A DNA stretch of 64,000 nt, from positions 1 through 64,000 of the forward strand of contig NZ_CAAGLX010000025.1 in the NCBI RefSeq assembly GCF_900770955.1. The letters run 5' to 3'. The translations under genes were made by a program, and so were the position numbers. The notes below the pieces were generated by a model, which ran no database searches, was not told the origin of the DNA, and worked only from the letters and a program-made list of their open reading frames with translations. Within the stretch, counting starts at the first letter, position 1; every line of letters begins with the position of its first letter. Positions 8,490-16,077 of this stretch are shown here, piece by piece. The DNA comes from an uncultured Phascolarctobacterium sp. Its GTDB lineage: Bacteria > Bacillota > Negativicutes > Acidaminococcales > Acidaminococcaceae.

Positions 8490-10378
8490 TCTTCTTCACC
8501 CTTTACAAATGCTGCAGCCTTGGCAGCAATGGTTGGCGTATCCAGTCCCAAATCACGGAACAGCAGCTTTTTGTCGCCATGCATTACAAATTCGTCAGGA
8601 ATACCGAAGCAACGTACCTCACATTGCTCCAGCAATTTATTTTCATTAAGTTCCTCAAGAACTGCACTGCCGACACCTCCTGCCAGCACGCCTTCCTCCA
8701 GTGTAATAATTTTGCCGTAGCTTTGCGCATGCTCACGCAGTAATTCTGCATCGAGCGGTTTGGCAAAGCGCATATTCACTACGCCGGCGTTGATTCCCTG
8801 CTCCTCCAGCAGCTTAGCCGCATCCAGCGCAGTCTGCACCATACTGCCAATCGCCCAGAAGCATACATCCTTGCCTGTACGCAGCACCTCTGCCTTGCCA
8901 ATAGGCAGTTCATGCCACTGCGTGTCCAGAGCAACGCCCACACCGCTGCCGCGTGGATAACGCACCGAAACAGGTCCGTCAAAGTCCAGCGCTGTTTTCA
9001 GCATATGCTGCAGCTCGTTCTCATCCTTTGGCGCCATAATGGTCATGTTCGGGATACTGCGCAGATAAGCGTAATCAAAAACGCCATGATGCGTATAACC
9101 GTCATCACCGACAAGACCGCCACGGTCCAGACACAGTGTTACGTGCAGCTTCTGCATGCAGATATCGTGCATAACGGAATCATAAGCACGTTGCATAAAG
9201 GTAGAATAAATTGCTGCCACAGGCTTCATACCGGCAGCAGCCATACCTGCAGCCGCAGTAACCGCATGCTGTTCGGCAATACCAACATCAAAGAAATGGT
9301 CCTTATGCGCCTCGGCAAAAATGTTCAGGCCGGTGCCGTCAGGCATTGCCGCTGTAATACCAACAATTTTATCGTCGGTATCAGCAAGCTTGCTCAAGGT
9401 TTTACCAAAAACCTCGGTATAGCTTATGGGTGCATTCGGATTAGTAATCTTTTTACCGGTAGCAATATCAAAAGGACCGGTACCGTGGAACTTATTGGGG
9501 CTTTCCTCGGCAGGCTTATAGCCCTTGCCCTTTTTCGTCAGCACATGTACCATAACCGGTCCGTCAATCTTTTTGGCAGCCTGCAGAACATCCAGCAGGC
9601 CCTCCAGATCATGACCGTCAACCGGTCCCAAATAAGTAAAGCCCAACTCTTCAAAAATAGAAGTCGGCACCATCAGGTATTTTACGCTGCCCTTCAGGCG
9701 GCGGATAGCCTTCAGCACATCACTGCCGAATTCCATATTTTTGAGCCAGCCCTCAATATCATTTTTAATTTTATTATAGGTTTCGCCTGTACGCAGCTGG
9801 TAAAGATATTCACTCATCGCACCCACGTTTTTGGAAATAGACATTTCGTTATCGTTGAGCACGACAATCATCTTCTTATGCAGCATACCGGCGTTGTTCA
9901 GCGCTTCGAAAGCCATACCGCCGGTCATAGATCCGTCACCGATAACAGCTACGACATTATAGTCCTCACCCTGCAGATCGCGGGCGCAGGCCATGCCCAA
10001 TGCCGCAGAAATAGACGTACTGGAATGACCTGTACCGAATGCATCATGCTCGCTTTCGCTGCGCTTCGGGAAGCCCGAAAGGCCGCCATATTGACGCAGT
10101 GTAGGAAATTGCTCCCTGCGTCCGGTAATAATTTTATGAATATAGGCCTGATGACCTACATCGAAAATCAGCTTATCCTCAGGCGTATTGAAAACCTTAT
10201 GCAAGGCCAGCGTCAGCTCTACCACGCCCAGGTTCGGTGCCAGATGACCTCCGGTGTGCGAAATAACGCTGATTAAAAGCTGTCTGATTTCCTTAGCCAG
10301 CTGCTCCAGTTGCGGCACGGAAAGCTTTTTGACATCCGCCGGCGAATTAATTTTATCTAAAAATTTATTCTCTGCCAT
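8486..10378 (-). CDS. dxs: 1-deoxy-D-xylulose-5-phosphate synthase
   Basis: First enzyme of the MEP isoprenoid pathway; it condenses pyruvate and glyceraldehyde 3-phosphate using thiamine diphosphate. The protein is 630 aa. The ThDP/Mg motif GDGSMTGGMAFEALNNAG lies near residue 150, and the transketolase-like pyrimidine-binding domain includes DRGGLVGDDGYTHHG. Adjacent ispA supplies the prenyl-chain step. The start is 2 bp beyond the ispA stop with a weak Shine-Dalgarno, suggesting coupling. Confidence 0.98.
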   Translation of the reverse strand: MAENKFLDKINSPADVKKLSVPQLEQLAKEIRQLLISVISHTGGHLAPNLGVVELTLALHKVFNTPEDKLIFDVGHQAYIHKIITGRREQFPTLRQYGGLSGFPKRSESEHDAFGTGHSSTSISAALGMACARDLQGEDYNVVAVIGDGSMTGGMAFEALNNAGMLHKKMIVVLNDNEMSISKNVGAMSEYLYQLRTGETYNKIKNDIEGWLKNMEFGSDVLKAIRRLKGSVKYLMVPTSIFEELGFTYLGPVDGHDLEGLLDVLQAAKKIDGPVMVHVLTKKGKGYKPAEESPNKFHGTGPFDIATGKKITNPNAPISYTEVFGKTLSKLADTDDKIVGITAAMPDGTGLNIFAEAHKDHFFDVGIAEQHAVTAAAGMAAAGMKPVAAIYSTFMQRAYDSVMHDICMQKLHVTLCLDRGGLVGDDGYTHHGVFDYAYLRSIPNMTIMAPKDENELQHMLKTALDFDGPVSVRYPRGSGVGVALDTQWHELPIGKAEVLRTGKDVCFWAIGSMVQTALDAAKLLEEQGINAGVVNMRFAKPLDAELLREHAQSYGKIITLEEGVLAGGVGSAVLEELNENKLLEQCEVRCFGIPDEFVMHGDKKLLFRDLGLDTPTIAAKAAAFVKGEEE

Positions 10379-10380
10379 AA

Positions 10381-11256
10381 TTACTTCTTTCTGTCAGTCA
10401 TCCGGCGAGTAATCTCACGTAAGGGTTCTGCTTTCTCGCCAAACATTTCCAGGCACTCCAAAGCCTCTGCCACAGTCTTTTCTGCCAGCTCATGCGCTGC
10501 CTGCAGACCGTACAGTGTTACATAAGTAGATTTATGGTTCTTGGCATCACTGCCTACCGGCTTGCCAAGCTCTTCCTCCGTACCTTCAACATCAAGGATA
10601 TCATCGGTAATCTGGAAGGCAAGTCCCAGCAAATCAGCAAATTTGGTAAGCGCCAAAAGCTGCTCGTCATTAGCACCTGCAAGATGTGCGCCGCCGCGGA
10701 TGGCAGCAATAAAAAGCGCACCGGTCTTACCCGCATGCAGCTTGCGCAGCTCCTCCGGCGTAATCTGTTTGCCTTCAAATTCCAAATCAAGGCCCTGTCC
10801 GCCTACCATACCGAAGTTACCGGCACACATAGCCATTTCACGTACAGTTTCAATCAAAGCCTTAGGTTCGACGTTCTTCTGCTCCAGCATTACCTCAAAT
10901 GCCAGAGTAAGCAAGCCGTCACCGGCAAGCACTGCCATAGCCTCGCCAAAAACCTTATGGTTGGTCAGACGACCGCGACGATAATCATCATCATCCATGC
11001 ACGGCAGATCATCGTGAATCAGAGAATAGGTATGAATCATTTCCAGACCGCAGGCCACAGGCAGATAATTGTAGCCCTTGCTGCCTACAGCCTCTGCTGC
11101 AGCCATCAGCAGTATCGGGCGGATACGTTTGCCGCCTGCCATCAGGCTGTATTCCATAGCTTCATCTACCTTGGAAATACCCTTTTTGGCAATTCTGTTC
11201 TTTAAATAGTTTTCTACCAGTTTTTGCTGGTTAGCATAATAAGCTTTAAAATCCAT
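10381..11256 (-). CDS. ispA: Polyprenyl (farnesyl/geranyl) diphosphate synthase
   Basis: A trans-isoprenyl diphosphate synthase of 291 aa. The first Asp-rich motif is DDLPCMDDDDYRRG (DDxxxxD form, usual in bacterial FPP synthases) and the second is DDILD, with KNHKSTYV downstream. It extends dimethylallyl diphosphate with isopentenyl diphosphate. Product length (C15 or C20) cannot be fixed from sequence. Its ATG overlaps the xseB stop by one base. Confidence 0.94.
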   Translation of the reverse strand: MDFKAYYANQQKLVENYLKNRIAKKGISKVDEAMEYSLMAGGKRIRPILLMAAAEAVGSKGYNYLPVACGLEMIHTYSLIHDDLPCMDDDDYRRGRLTNHKVFGEAMAVLAGDGLLTLAFEVMLEQKNVEPKALIETVREMAMCAGNFGMVGGQGLDLEFEGKQITPEELRKLHAGKTGALFIAAIRGGAHLAGANDEQLLALTKFADLLGLAFQITDDILDVEGTEEELGKPVGSDAKNHKSTYVTLYGLQAAHELAEKTVAEALECLEMFGEKAEPLREITRRMTDRKK

Positions 11257-11513
11257 TATTTTACCTCCAAATCCTGGAATGCTTCTAATTTATAGCCAAC
11301 GTCATTACCGTCGGTAACAACGATTTTTTCAACCTCCTGCTTCACTGTTTCCAGTCTGCTGCTGCAGACACGGCTCAGCTCCACACCGTATTTGAATACC
11401 TCCAGAGCCTTGTCCAAAGGCAGCTCGCCGCTTTCCAGAAGCTGTACCTGCGCTTCCAGCTCGCTTAAGGCATCTTCAAACTTTATGTTCTTTGCAATCT
11501 TTTTCGTTGCCAT
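11256..11513 (-). CDS. xseB: Exodeoxyribonuclease VII small subunit
   Basis: An 85-aa helical protein with the XseB core (FEDALSELEAQVQLLESGELPL, shown here by its parts FEDAL and LESGELPLD). Several copies bind one XseA to form exonuclease VII. It starts 3 bp after the xseA stop. Confidence 0.95.
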   Translation of the reverse strand: MATKKIAKNIKFEDALSELEAQVQLLESGELPLDKALEVFKYGVELSRVCSSRLETVKQEVEKIVVTDGNDVGYKLEAFQDLEVK

Positions 11514-11516
11514 CCT

Positions 11517-12722
11517 TTACCGCCTTTCTACCTGCTGAACAACCGAGGTTATCACACCGTCTGCGACTGTTGTCAGCAGCTCATCGCCCCATCTGAGGTC
11601 ATCAACACTGCTTACCAGCGTATAATCGGATTTTTGGCTCACAGAATAGCCACGTCCCAAAACAGCCAACGGACTGAGGCTGTCCAGCCTTGCTGCCGCC
11701 AGTGCCAGCTTATGCTCATCCTGCTGCAAATGCAGCTCTAAGGCTTCACGCAGTCTGCGCGAAGCAGTATCAAGACGCTGCGCCTGGTCAGCAAAAAGCC
11801 TTTCCGGGTCACGCAACGCCCACGAATTAACTAAAGTATCAAGTCTGCGCTGCTGCTGCGTCAGCAATGCTGACAGCAGACTGCGCGCACGCTGTTCCAA
11901 ATAGGCAACACGCTGCTTGTAGCCTTCAACATCAGCCACCACCAGCTCTGCGGCCTGAGATGGCGTCGCAGCCCTCACATCGGCAGCAAAATCACACAGC
12001 GTAAAATCTGTTTCATGGCCTACGGCGCTGACCACCGGGATTTTTGAGGAAGCAACCGCTTTCACGGTAATCTCTTCGTTAAAGGCCCACAAATCCTCGA
12101 TAGAACCGCCGCCACGTCCCACAATCAGAACGTCGACCAGCTTTTTGCGGTTAAAGAATTCAATAGCCGCGGCAATTTCCGCCGCAGCGCCCTCACCCTG
12201 CACCTTCACAGGATAAAGCAAAAGCTTTATGCCCTGATTTCTTCTTCGTGACACTGTTATGATATCACGCACAGCAGCGCCTGCAGGAGAAGTGATGATA
12301 CCCACAGTACGCGGATGCAGCGGCAGCTGCTGTTTACGCTCAGGCGCAAACAGACCGGCACGCTCCAGCTTCTGCTTGAGCTTTTCGTAAGCCTGCATCA
12401 AATCGCCCACGCCCTGCTGCAGCAGTAAATCAGTATACAGCTGATAAACGCCGTCGCGTTCATAAACAGCCAGACGCCCTACAGCTACCACAGTATCACC
12501 GTTCTGCGGCTGAAAACGCAGACCTGCGGCCTTGCTGCGGAACATTACGCATTTGAGTACCGCACCGGCATCCTTCAGAGTAAAGTAGCAATGACCTGAG
12601 GGATAGCGCTTGAAATTGGAGATTTCACCTACAACCTGCAGATTTCGCAGCTCCGGCTCCTGCTCCAATATATGCTTTATGAAATTATTTATTTCGCTTA
12701 CCGAATAAACAGCTTCAGTCAT
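11517..12722 (-). CDS. xseA: Exodeoxyribonuclease VII large subunit
   Basis: Catalytic subunit that digests single-stranded DNA from both ends. Starting at the ATG of MTEAVYSVSE gives about 401 aa, the normal XseA length; the longer open frame up to 12872 only reads antisense to family logic inside the upstream gene. The OB-fold (VVGEISNFKRYPSGHCYF) is N-terminal and the catalytic region with GRGGGSIEDLWAFNEE is near the middle. It overlaps the upstream TsaD-like gene by 8 bp. Confidence 0.95.
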   Translation of the reverse strand: MTEAVYSVSEINNFIKHILEQEPELRNLQVVGEISNFKRYPSGHCYFTLKDAGAVLKCVMFRSKAAGLRFQPQNGDTVVAVGRLAVYERDGVYQLYTDLLLQQGVGDLMQAYEKLKQKLERAGLFAPERKQQLPLHPRTVGIITSPAGAAVRDIITVSRRRNQGIKLLLYPVKVQGEGAAAEIAAAIEFFNRKKLVDVLIVGRGGGSIEDLWAFNEEITVKAVASSKIPVVSAVGHETDFTLCDFAADVRAATPSQAAELVVADVEGYKQRVAYLEQRARSLLSALLTQQQRRLDTLVNSWALRDPERLFADQAQRLDTASRRLREALELHLQQDEHKLALAAARLDSLSPLAVLGRGYSVSQKSDYTLVSSVDDLRWGDELLTTVADGVITSVVQQVERR

Positions 12723-13671
12723 TTTCCTTATGTAATCTCCAGGCAACAGCGGCACAGCCACCGGCATTATCACAGCTGAAGCGGCCTTCGGGCACCCACA
12801 GGCGCACACGGCGCTTCGCCAGCTTTTCTTCAACATGCTTACGGATATACTTGTTGGAGCCGACGCCGCCAACTAAAATCACATCACGCACACCATATGC
12901 CGCTGCACCGTTACGCAGCAGACGGGCAAAGGTTTCCGCCAGCGTATGCTCCACGCCCAAGGCCAACGAAGCAGCATCTGCCCCCGCCGTCAGCTTGCGC
13001 ATAGCTGCAGTTGCAGGTCCAGATAAGCTCACATCCAGCTTACGCACGGACACCGGCAGCTCCAAAGGCACTTCCGCCTGCGCAGCAAGCTGCTCCAACG
13101 CCGGACCTGTCGGAAACTGCAGTCCCAGTGCCACACCGATGCGGTCCACAAACTGACCGGCGTGCAAATCCAGGCTGCCGCCAACCTGCGTCAGGTTATA
13201 ACGGCTGTCCTCACGGCGCTCGCACAGCAGCAAATCAGTAGTACCACCACTGGCATGCAGCAGCAAAAAGCGCTCCGCCTGCGGACCGCCTGCCGACCAA
13301 AGGCCGGCCTCCAGGTGATTTTCCTGATGGCTTATTACCTCAAGCGGCACCTTATAAGCAGCCGCAAGACTGCGGGCAACACTCATGCCTGCGAGAAACG
13401 CCGGCATATAAGAGTCCGCGAGCGGACGCGGATAACCGCTGACACCAATCGCCGCCAAAGTACAATCCTTGTCAGCAAAAACCTCCTCCACCAAGCGCGG
13501 CAGATTACGGGTATGCTGAAAAACCATCTCGGACTGCTGCAGGCCGCAGCGTCCCGGCTTAACGCTCAAAATCTGTCTGGCCTCAGCAAGCAGGCTGCCG
13601 TCCTCTGCCAAAAGTGCGGCAGAAGTAGTATAACAGCTTGTATCAATGCCTAAATAAACCTTTTGGCTCAT
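12715..13671 (-). CDS. TsaD/Kae1-like ASKHA protein (glycoprotease M22 family paralog)
   Basis: A 318-aa protein opening with the ASKHA phosphate motif LGIDTSCYTTS. It keeps a HxxxH metal motif (HQENH near residue 110) as in TsaD, and a C-terminal LVGGVGSNKYI segment. TsaD transfers threonylcarbamoyl to tRNA A37, but this copy is shorter than usual TsaD and sits between nusB and xseA, a position where Firmicutes often carry a TsaD-like paralog of uncertain role. Whether it is the cell's main TsaD cannot be judged here. It overlaps the nusB stop by 4 nt. Confidence 0.75.
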   Translation of the reverse strand: MSQKVYLGIDTSCYTTSAALLAEDGSLLAEARQILSVKPGRCGLQQSEMVFQHTRNLPRLVEEVFADKDCTLAAIGVSGYPRPLADSYMPAFLAGMSVARSLAAAYKVPLEVISHQENHLEAGLWSAGGPQAERFLLLHASGGTTDLLLCERREDSRYNLTQVGGSLDLHAGQFVDRIGVALGLQFPTGPALEQLAAQAEVPLELPVSVRKLDVSLSGPATAAMRKLTAGADAASLALGVEHTLAETFARLLRNGAAAYGVRDVILVGGVGSNKYIRKHVEEKLAKRRVRLWVPEGRFSCDNAGGCAAVAWRLHKEND

Positions 13672-14132
13672 TTTCTTGCCAGCTTACCTAAAACACCGTT
13701 GATAAAGCGCGGAGATTCTTCAGTACCATAAGCCTTGGCAATCTCCACTGCTTCGTTGATAGCAACACCTGCAGCCAGGGCAGGCTTTTCATAGCGCATT
13801 TCAAAAACTGCTACGCGCAGGATATTTCTGTCGGTAGCAGGCATACGCTCTACAGTCCAGTCGGTTGCACAGCTGTTTAAGGTTGCATCAATAGCCTCTT
13901 TGTTTTCTACAACACCGTTAACAAGCACCATAGAATATTTTTTTACATAATTTCTGGCGCTAACCGCACCCAGCTCTTTATGCATATCTAAAGCCTTGTC
14001 TACCGCAGCCTCCGGATGCAGCTCCTCGTGTTCATCTAAAGCTGCTTCAACAGCCTGTTCTACCTCGTTACCGGTAAAGTCTATTTGGAATAACGCCTGT
14101 AAGGCAACCTCTCTTGCAAGTCTACGAATCAT
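13668..14132 (-). CDS. nusB: Transcription antitermination factor NusB
   Basis: An all-helical RNA-binding protein of about 154 aa that, with NusE (S10), binds boxA in rRNA leaders. Family sequence is clear at both ends (RRLAREVALQALFQIDF, RNILRVAVFEMRY, VAINEAVEIAK). A GTG at 14136-14138 lies on top of the AAGGAG site; the ATG at 14130-14132 with 9-nt spacing is preferred. Confidence 0.96.
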   Translation of the reverse strand: MIRRLAREVALQALFQIDFTGNEVEQAVEAALDEHEELHPEAAVDKALDMHKELGAVSARNYVKKYSMVLVNGVVENKEAIDATLNSCATDWTVERMPATDRNILRVAVFEMRYEKPALAAGVAINEAVEIAKAYGTEESPRFINGVLGKLARK

Positions 14133-14202
14133 TTGCACACTCTCCTTGTATAAAAATTTTTAATAGATATCTTGTATGATGATATATTTAGGTATTTTGA
14201 CG

Positions 14203-14360
14203 AAGTAGGCAGTCAGTGCCTTATCTTTCGCCGCGACCTATTAAATTGAAGCGAAACAGAAGGTATCAGATGCGACGCAAGGGCGACAACGGCGTACTAC
14301 CGCGTACTCCTAGGAGCCCTTGCAAAGCAGATGGTGCCTTATCTTTCGCCGTAATCTCCA
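14203..14360. repeat. Intergenic repeat element, copy B
   Basis: The 228-bp nusB-DUF2273 gap has a perfect 18-bp direct repeat GTGCCTTATCTTTCGCCG (14216-14233 and 14334-14351). Between the two copies is CGTACTCCTAGGAGCCCT (14303-14320), which is nearly identical to a segment in copy A. GCGTACT occurs twice in tandem. No conserved ORF is seen. Confidence 0.6.
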
Positions 14361-14588
14361 TTATCTGTGATAACCGGGCGGCAACAACCTATCCAGCCAC
14401 TCCAGCAAATCCTCCTTCTTATCCAGCTTATGACCGATAAAAAAGCCTAAGCCGATGCACAGCATCAAAAACAGTGCCTGAAAAAATCCCAGCCACAGCA
14501 CAACTACACCTATGAACAGGCCAAATACCGAGCAAAGCAGACGGCCGCGATAATTATTCCAGATATCATTCAGAATATCGTTAAACAT
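14361..14588 (-). CDS. DUF2273 small membrane protein
   Basis: A 75-aa protein with two closely spaced hydrophobic helices (residues 17-55) between polar ends, matching the DUF2273 family that accompanies asp23/amaP in Firmicutes. It probably sits in the inner membrane with AmaP and Asp23. It follows amaP by 12 bp. The molecular role is unknown. Confidence 0.8.
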   Translation of the reverse strand: MFNDILNDIWNNYRGRLLCSVFGLFIGVVVLWLGFFQALFLMLCIGLGFFIGHKLDKKEDLLEWLDRLLPPGYHR

Positions 14589-14600
14589 AGCTTCTGCCTC

Positions 14601-15122
14601 CTATTCTTCCTTTGCCTTAATCTGTTTGAAGAACAGCTCTATTTCCTTAACCTCTATGCCGGTTACCTTTTTGATGGTTTCACGGACATTGGTCTTAATC
14701 TCACCGGAGGTTTCCGGAATATTTATGCCGGGTTCAATCGAAGCATTAATGCGCACATCAATGCATTGATCCTCCAGCTTTACAATAACCTTTACATGAT
14801 GAATACCATATATTTCCTGCGACAAAGCGGCAATGTAATTCTCCAGTGCTCCCTTGCCTACAAGCACCTTGCCCTTATCGCTGTCACTCAGCTTCAGTGA
14901 GCTTACGCCCGTCAGTCCCAAGCCGGTAATCAGCAGGCGTACGCTCACCAGCAGCATAATCACGCCGCCCACAGCATAAACCCAGTTGCCGGGAATATGG
15001 CTGATGAACGAAACCATGCCTGTGTCAGAAAAAACGCCTAGGCTGCACAGCAATGTCAGCACCGAAGCTACTGTCATTAATATCGTATACAGCGTCAGAA
15101 TAATTCTATCCGCAATACCCAT
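14601..15122 (-). CDS. amaP: Alkaline shock response membrane anchor protein AmaP
   Basis: A 173-aa protein with two N-terminal transmembrane helices (about residues 5-30 and 45-70), then a cytosolic domain resembling Asp23 (ENYIAALSQEIYGIHHVKV, cited in part; ends IEVKEIELFFKQI). In Gram-positive species AmaP anchors Asp23 to the membrane in cell-envelope stress. It lies 5 bp downstream of asp23. Confidence 0.85.
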   Translation of the reverse strand: MGIADRIILTLYTILMTVASVLTLLCSLGVFSDTGMVSFISHIPGNWVYAVGGVIMLLVSVRLLITGLGLTGVSSLKLSDSDKGKVLVGKGALENYIAALSQEIYGIHHVKVIVKLEDQCIDVRINASIEPGINIPETSGEIKTNVRETIKKVTGIEVKEIELFFKQIKAKEE

Positions 15123-15127
15123 AACCG

Positions 15128-15748
15128 TTAATCCTCCTCTAAAAACTTCCTATGCTTTTCATCCATGTCTTCCTCCGGCGGCAGCTCAAAATCATGGTCA
15201 TCATGCAGATTAACCAGCTGCTGTTCAAAGGAATTGGCCTCTGTTGCTTCCGCACGCTTAGCCTGTGCCTGCAAAATTTCCGCCATATCAACATCAGATG
15301 AGCTTTCCTTTTCCAGCTCACTTTCACGACGCTTGGCTACGCCTTCGACATTGACATCGACAAACTGCACCTCGTATCCGGTCATCGCTTCAATAGCTTC
15401 TTTGACCTTTTCCTGTACCTCCAAGGCTATTTCCGGAATACAACAGCCGTATTCAACAATAATATACACACTGGCATTCACCATCTTGCCTTCAAAATGT
15501 AAATGCACACCCTTAGAAGCGTTTTCCTTGCCCAAGAAGCGGTTAATGCCATCTGTCAAACCGCCGCTCATGCCGACAACGCCGGGAACTTCCTGTGCCG
15601 CCAGGCTGGCAACGATACAGATAACCTCGTCAGCAATACGAATATCGCCATATTCCTCGCCATCCTGGGCCTGTTCTGCTTCAGCAGCAGCTTCAGCGGC
15701 CTCATTGGCCTTGGCCCTGATAGTTTCCTTTATATTTTTTTCTTCCAT
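15128..15748 (-). CDS. Asp23/Gls24 family envelope stress protein
   Basis: A 206-aa protein starting at MEEKNIKETI behind a perfect AGGAGGTG site with 6-nt spacing; the open frame reaching 15847 lacks a ribosome site. The Asp23 core (IRIADEVICIVASLAAQEVPG, cited as IADEVI...VPG) spans about residues 38-150. The N-terminus is Ala/Glu-rich and the C-terminus is acidic. It acts with AmaP and the DUF2273 protein in one operon and is membrane-associated in known species. Confidence 0.88.
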   Translation of the reverse strand: MEEKNIKETIRAKANEAAEAAAEAEQAQDGEEYGDIRIADEVICIVASLAAQEVPGVVGMSGGLTDGINRFLGKENASKGVHLHFEGKMVNASVYIIVEYGCCIPEIALEVQEKVKEAIEAMTGYEVQFVDVNVEGVAKRRESELEKESSSDVDMAEILQAQAKRAEATEANSFEQQLVNLHDDHDFELPPEEDMDEKHRKFLEED

Positions 15749-15826
15749 ATCCGGCACCTCCTGCTCGCTTACGCACCGGCAAGATGCAGCAGCGTAATGA
15801 AGACAGTTATACATTTTTATCTTCTT

Positions 15827-15835
15827 ATTATACCA
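15827..15835 (-). promoter_or_regulatory. Extended -10 promoter of the asp23 operon
   Basis: TGGTATAAT on the minus strand, 79 bp upstream of the asp23 start, is an extended -10 element with no good -35. The same TGTGGTATAAT sequence precedes the 514-aa gene at 23001. The rest of the 15850-16032 gap is AT-rich and shows nothing I can assign. Confidence 0.5.
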
Positions 15836-16032
15836 CATTTTATGCAATCCGTATGCATTAATATGTCAGCAGTATAGCTTTTTATTCATATTTCACTAAA
15901 CAGACGCTATTTTGTAAGTTTTTTATTCAGTTTTCTGACAGATTTTTAATTATGGCAAGGTTGGCAACAGACCTTTATGCTTTACTGCGTTTCAGTAAAA
16001 CATTGCAGTCAGTTTGATAATCCGCTTTCGTA

Positions 16033-16061
16033 TAAAAAAGACCACTCCAAAGAGTGGTCTT
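16033..16061 (-). terminator. Terminator after tkt
   Basis: An 11-bp perfect stem AAAGACCACTC/GAGTGGTCTTT with loop TTTG, flanked by T tracts on both strands. It serves tkt and may also act on plus-strand transcripts. Confidence 0.88.
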
Positions 16062-16077
16062 TAAGCTCAATTTTAAA

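Noticed and set aside
12723..12872. N-terminal 50-residue extension of xseA
   Set aside because: It lies inside the TsaD-like gene, has no similarity to XseA, and the ATG at 12720-12722 starts exactly at the conserved MTEAVYSVSE.
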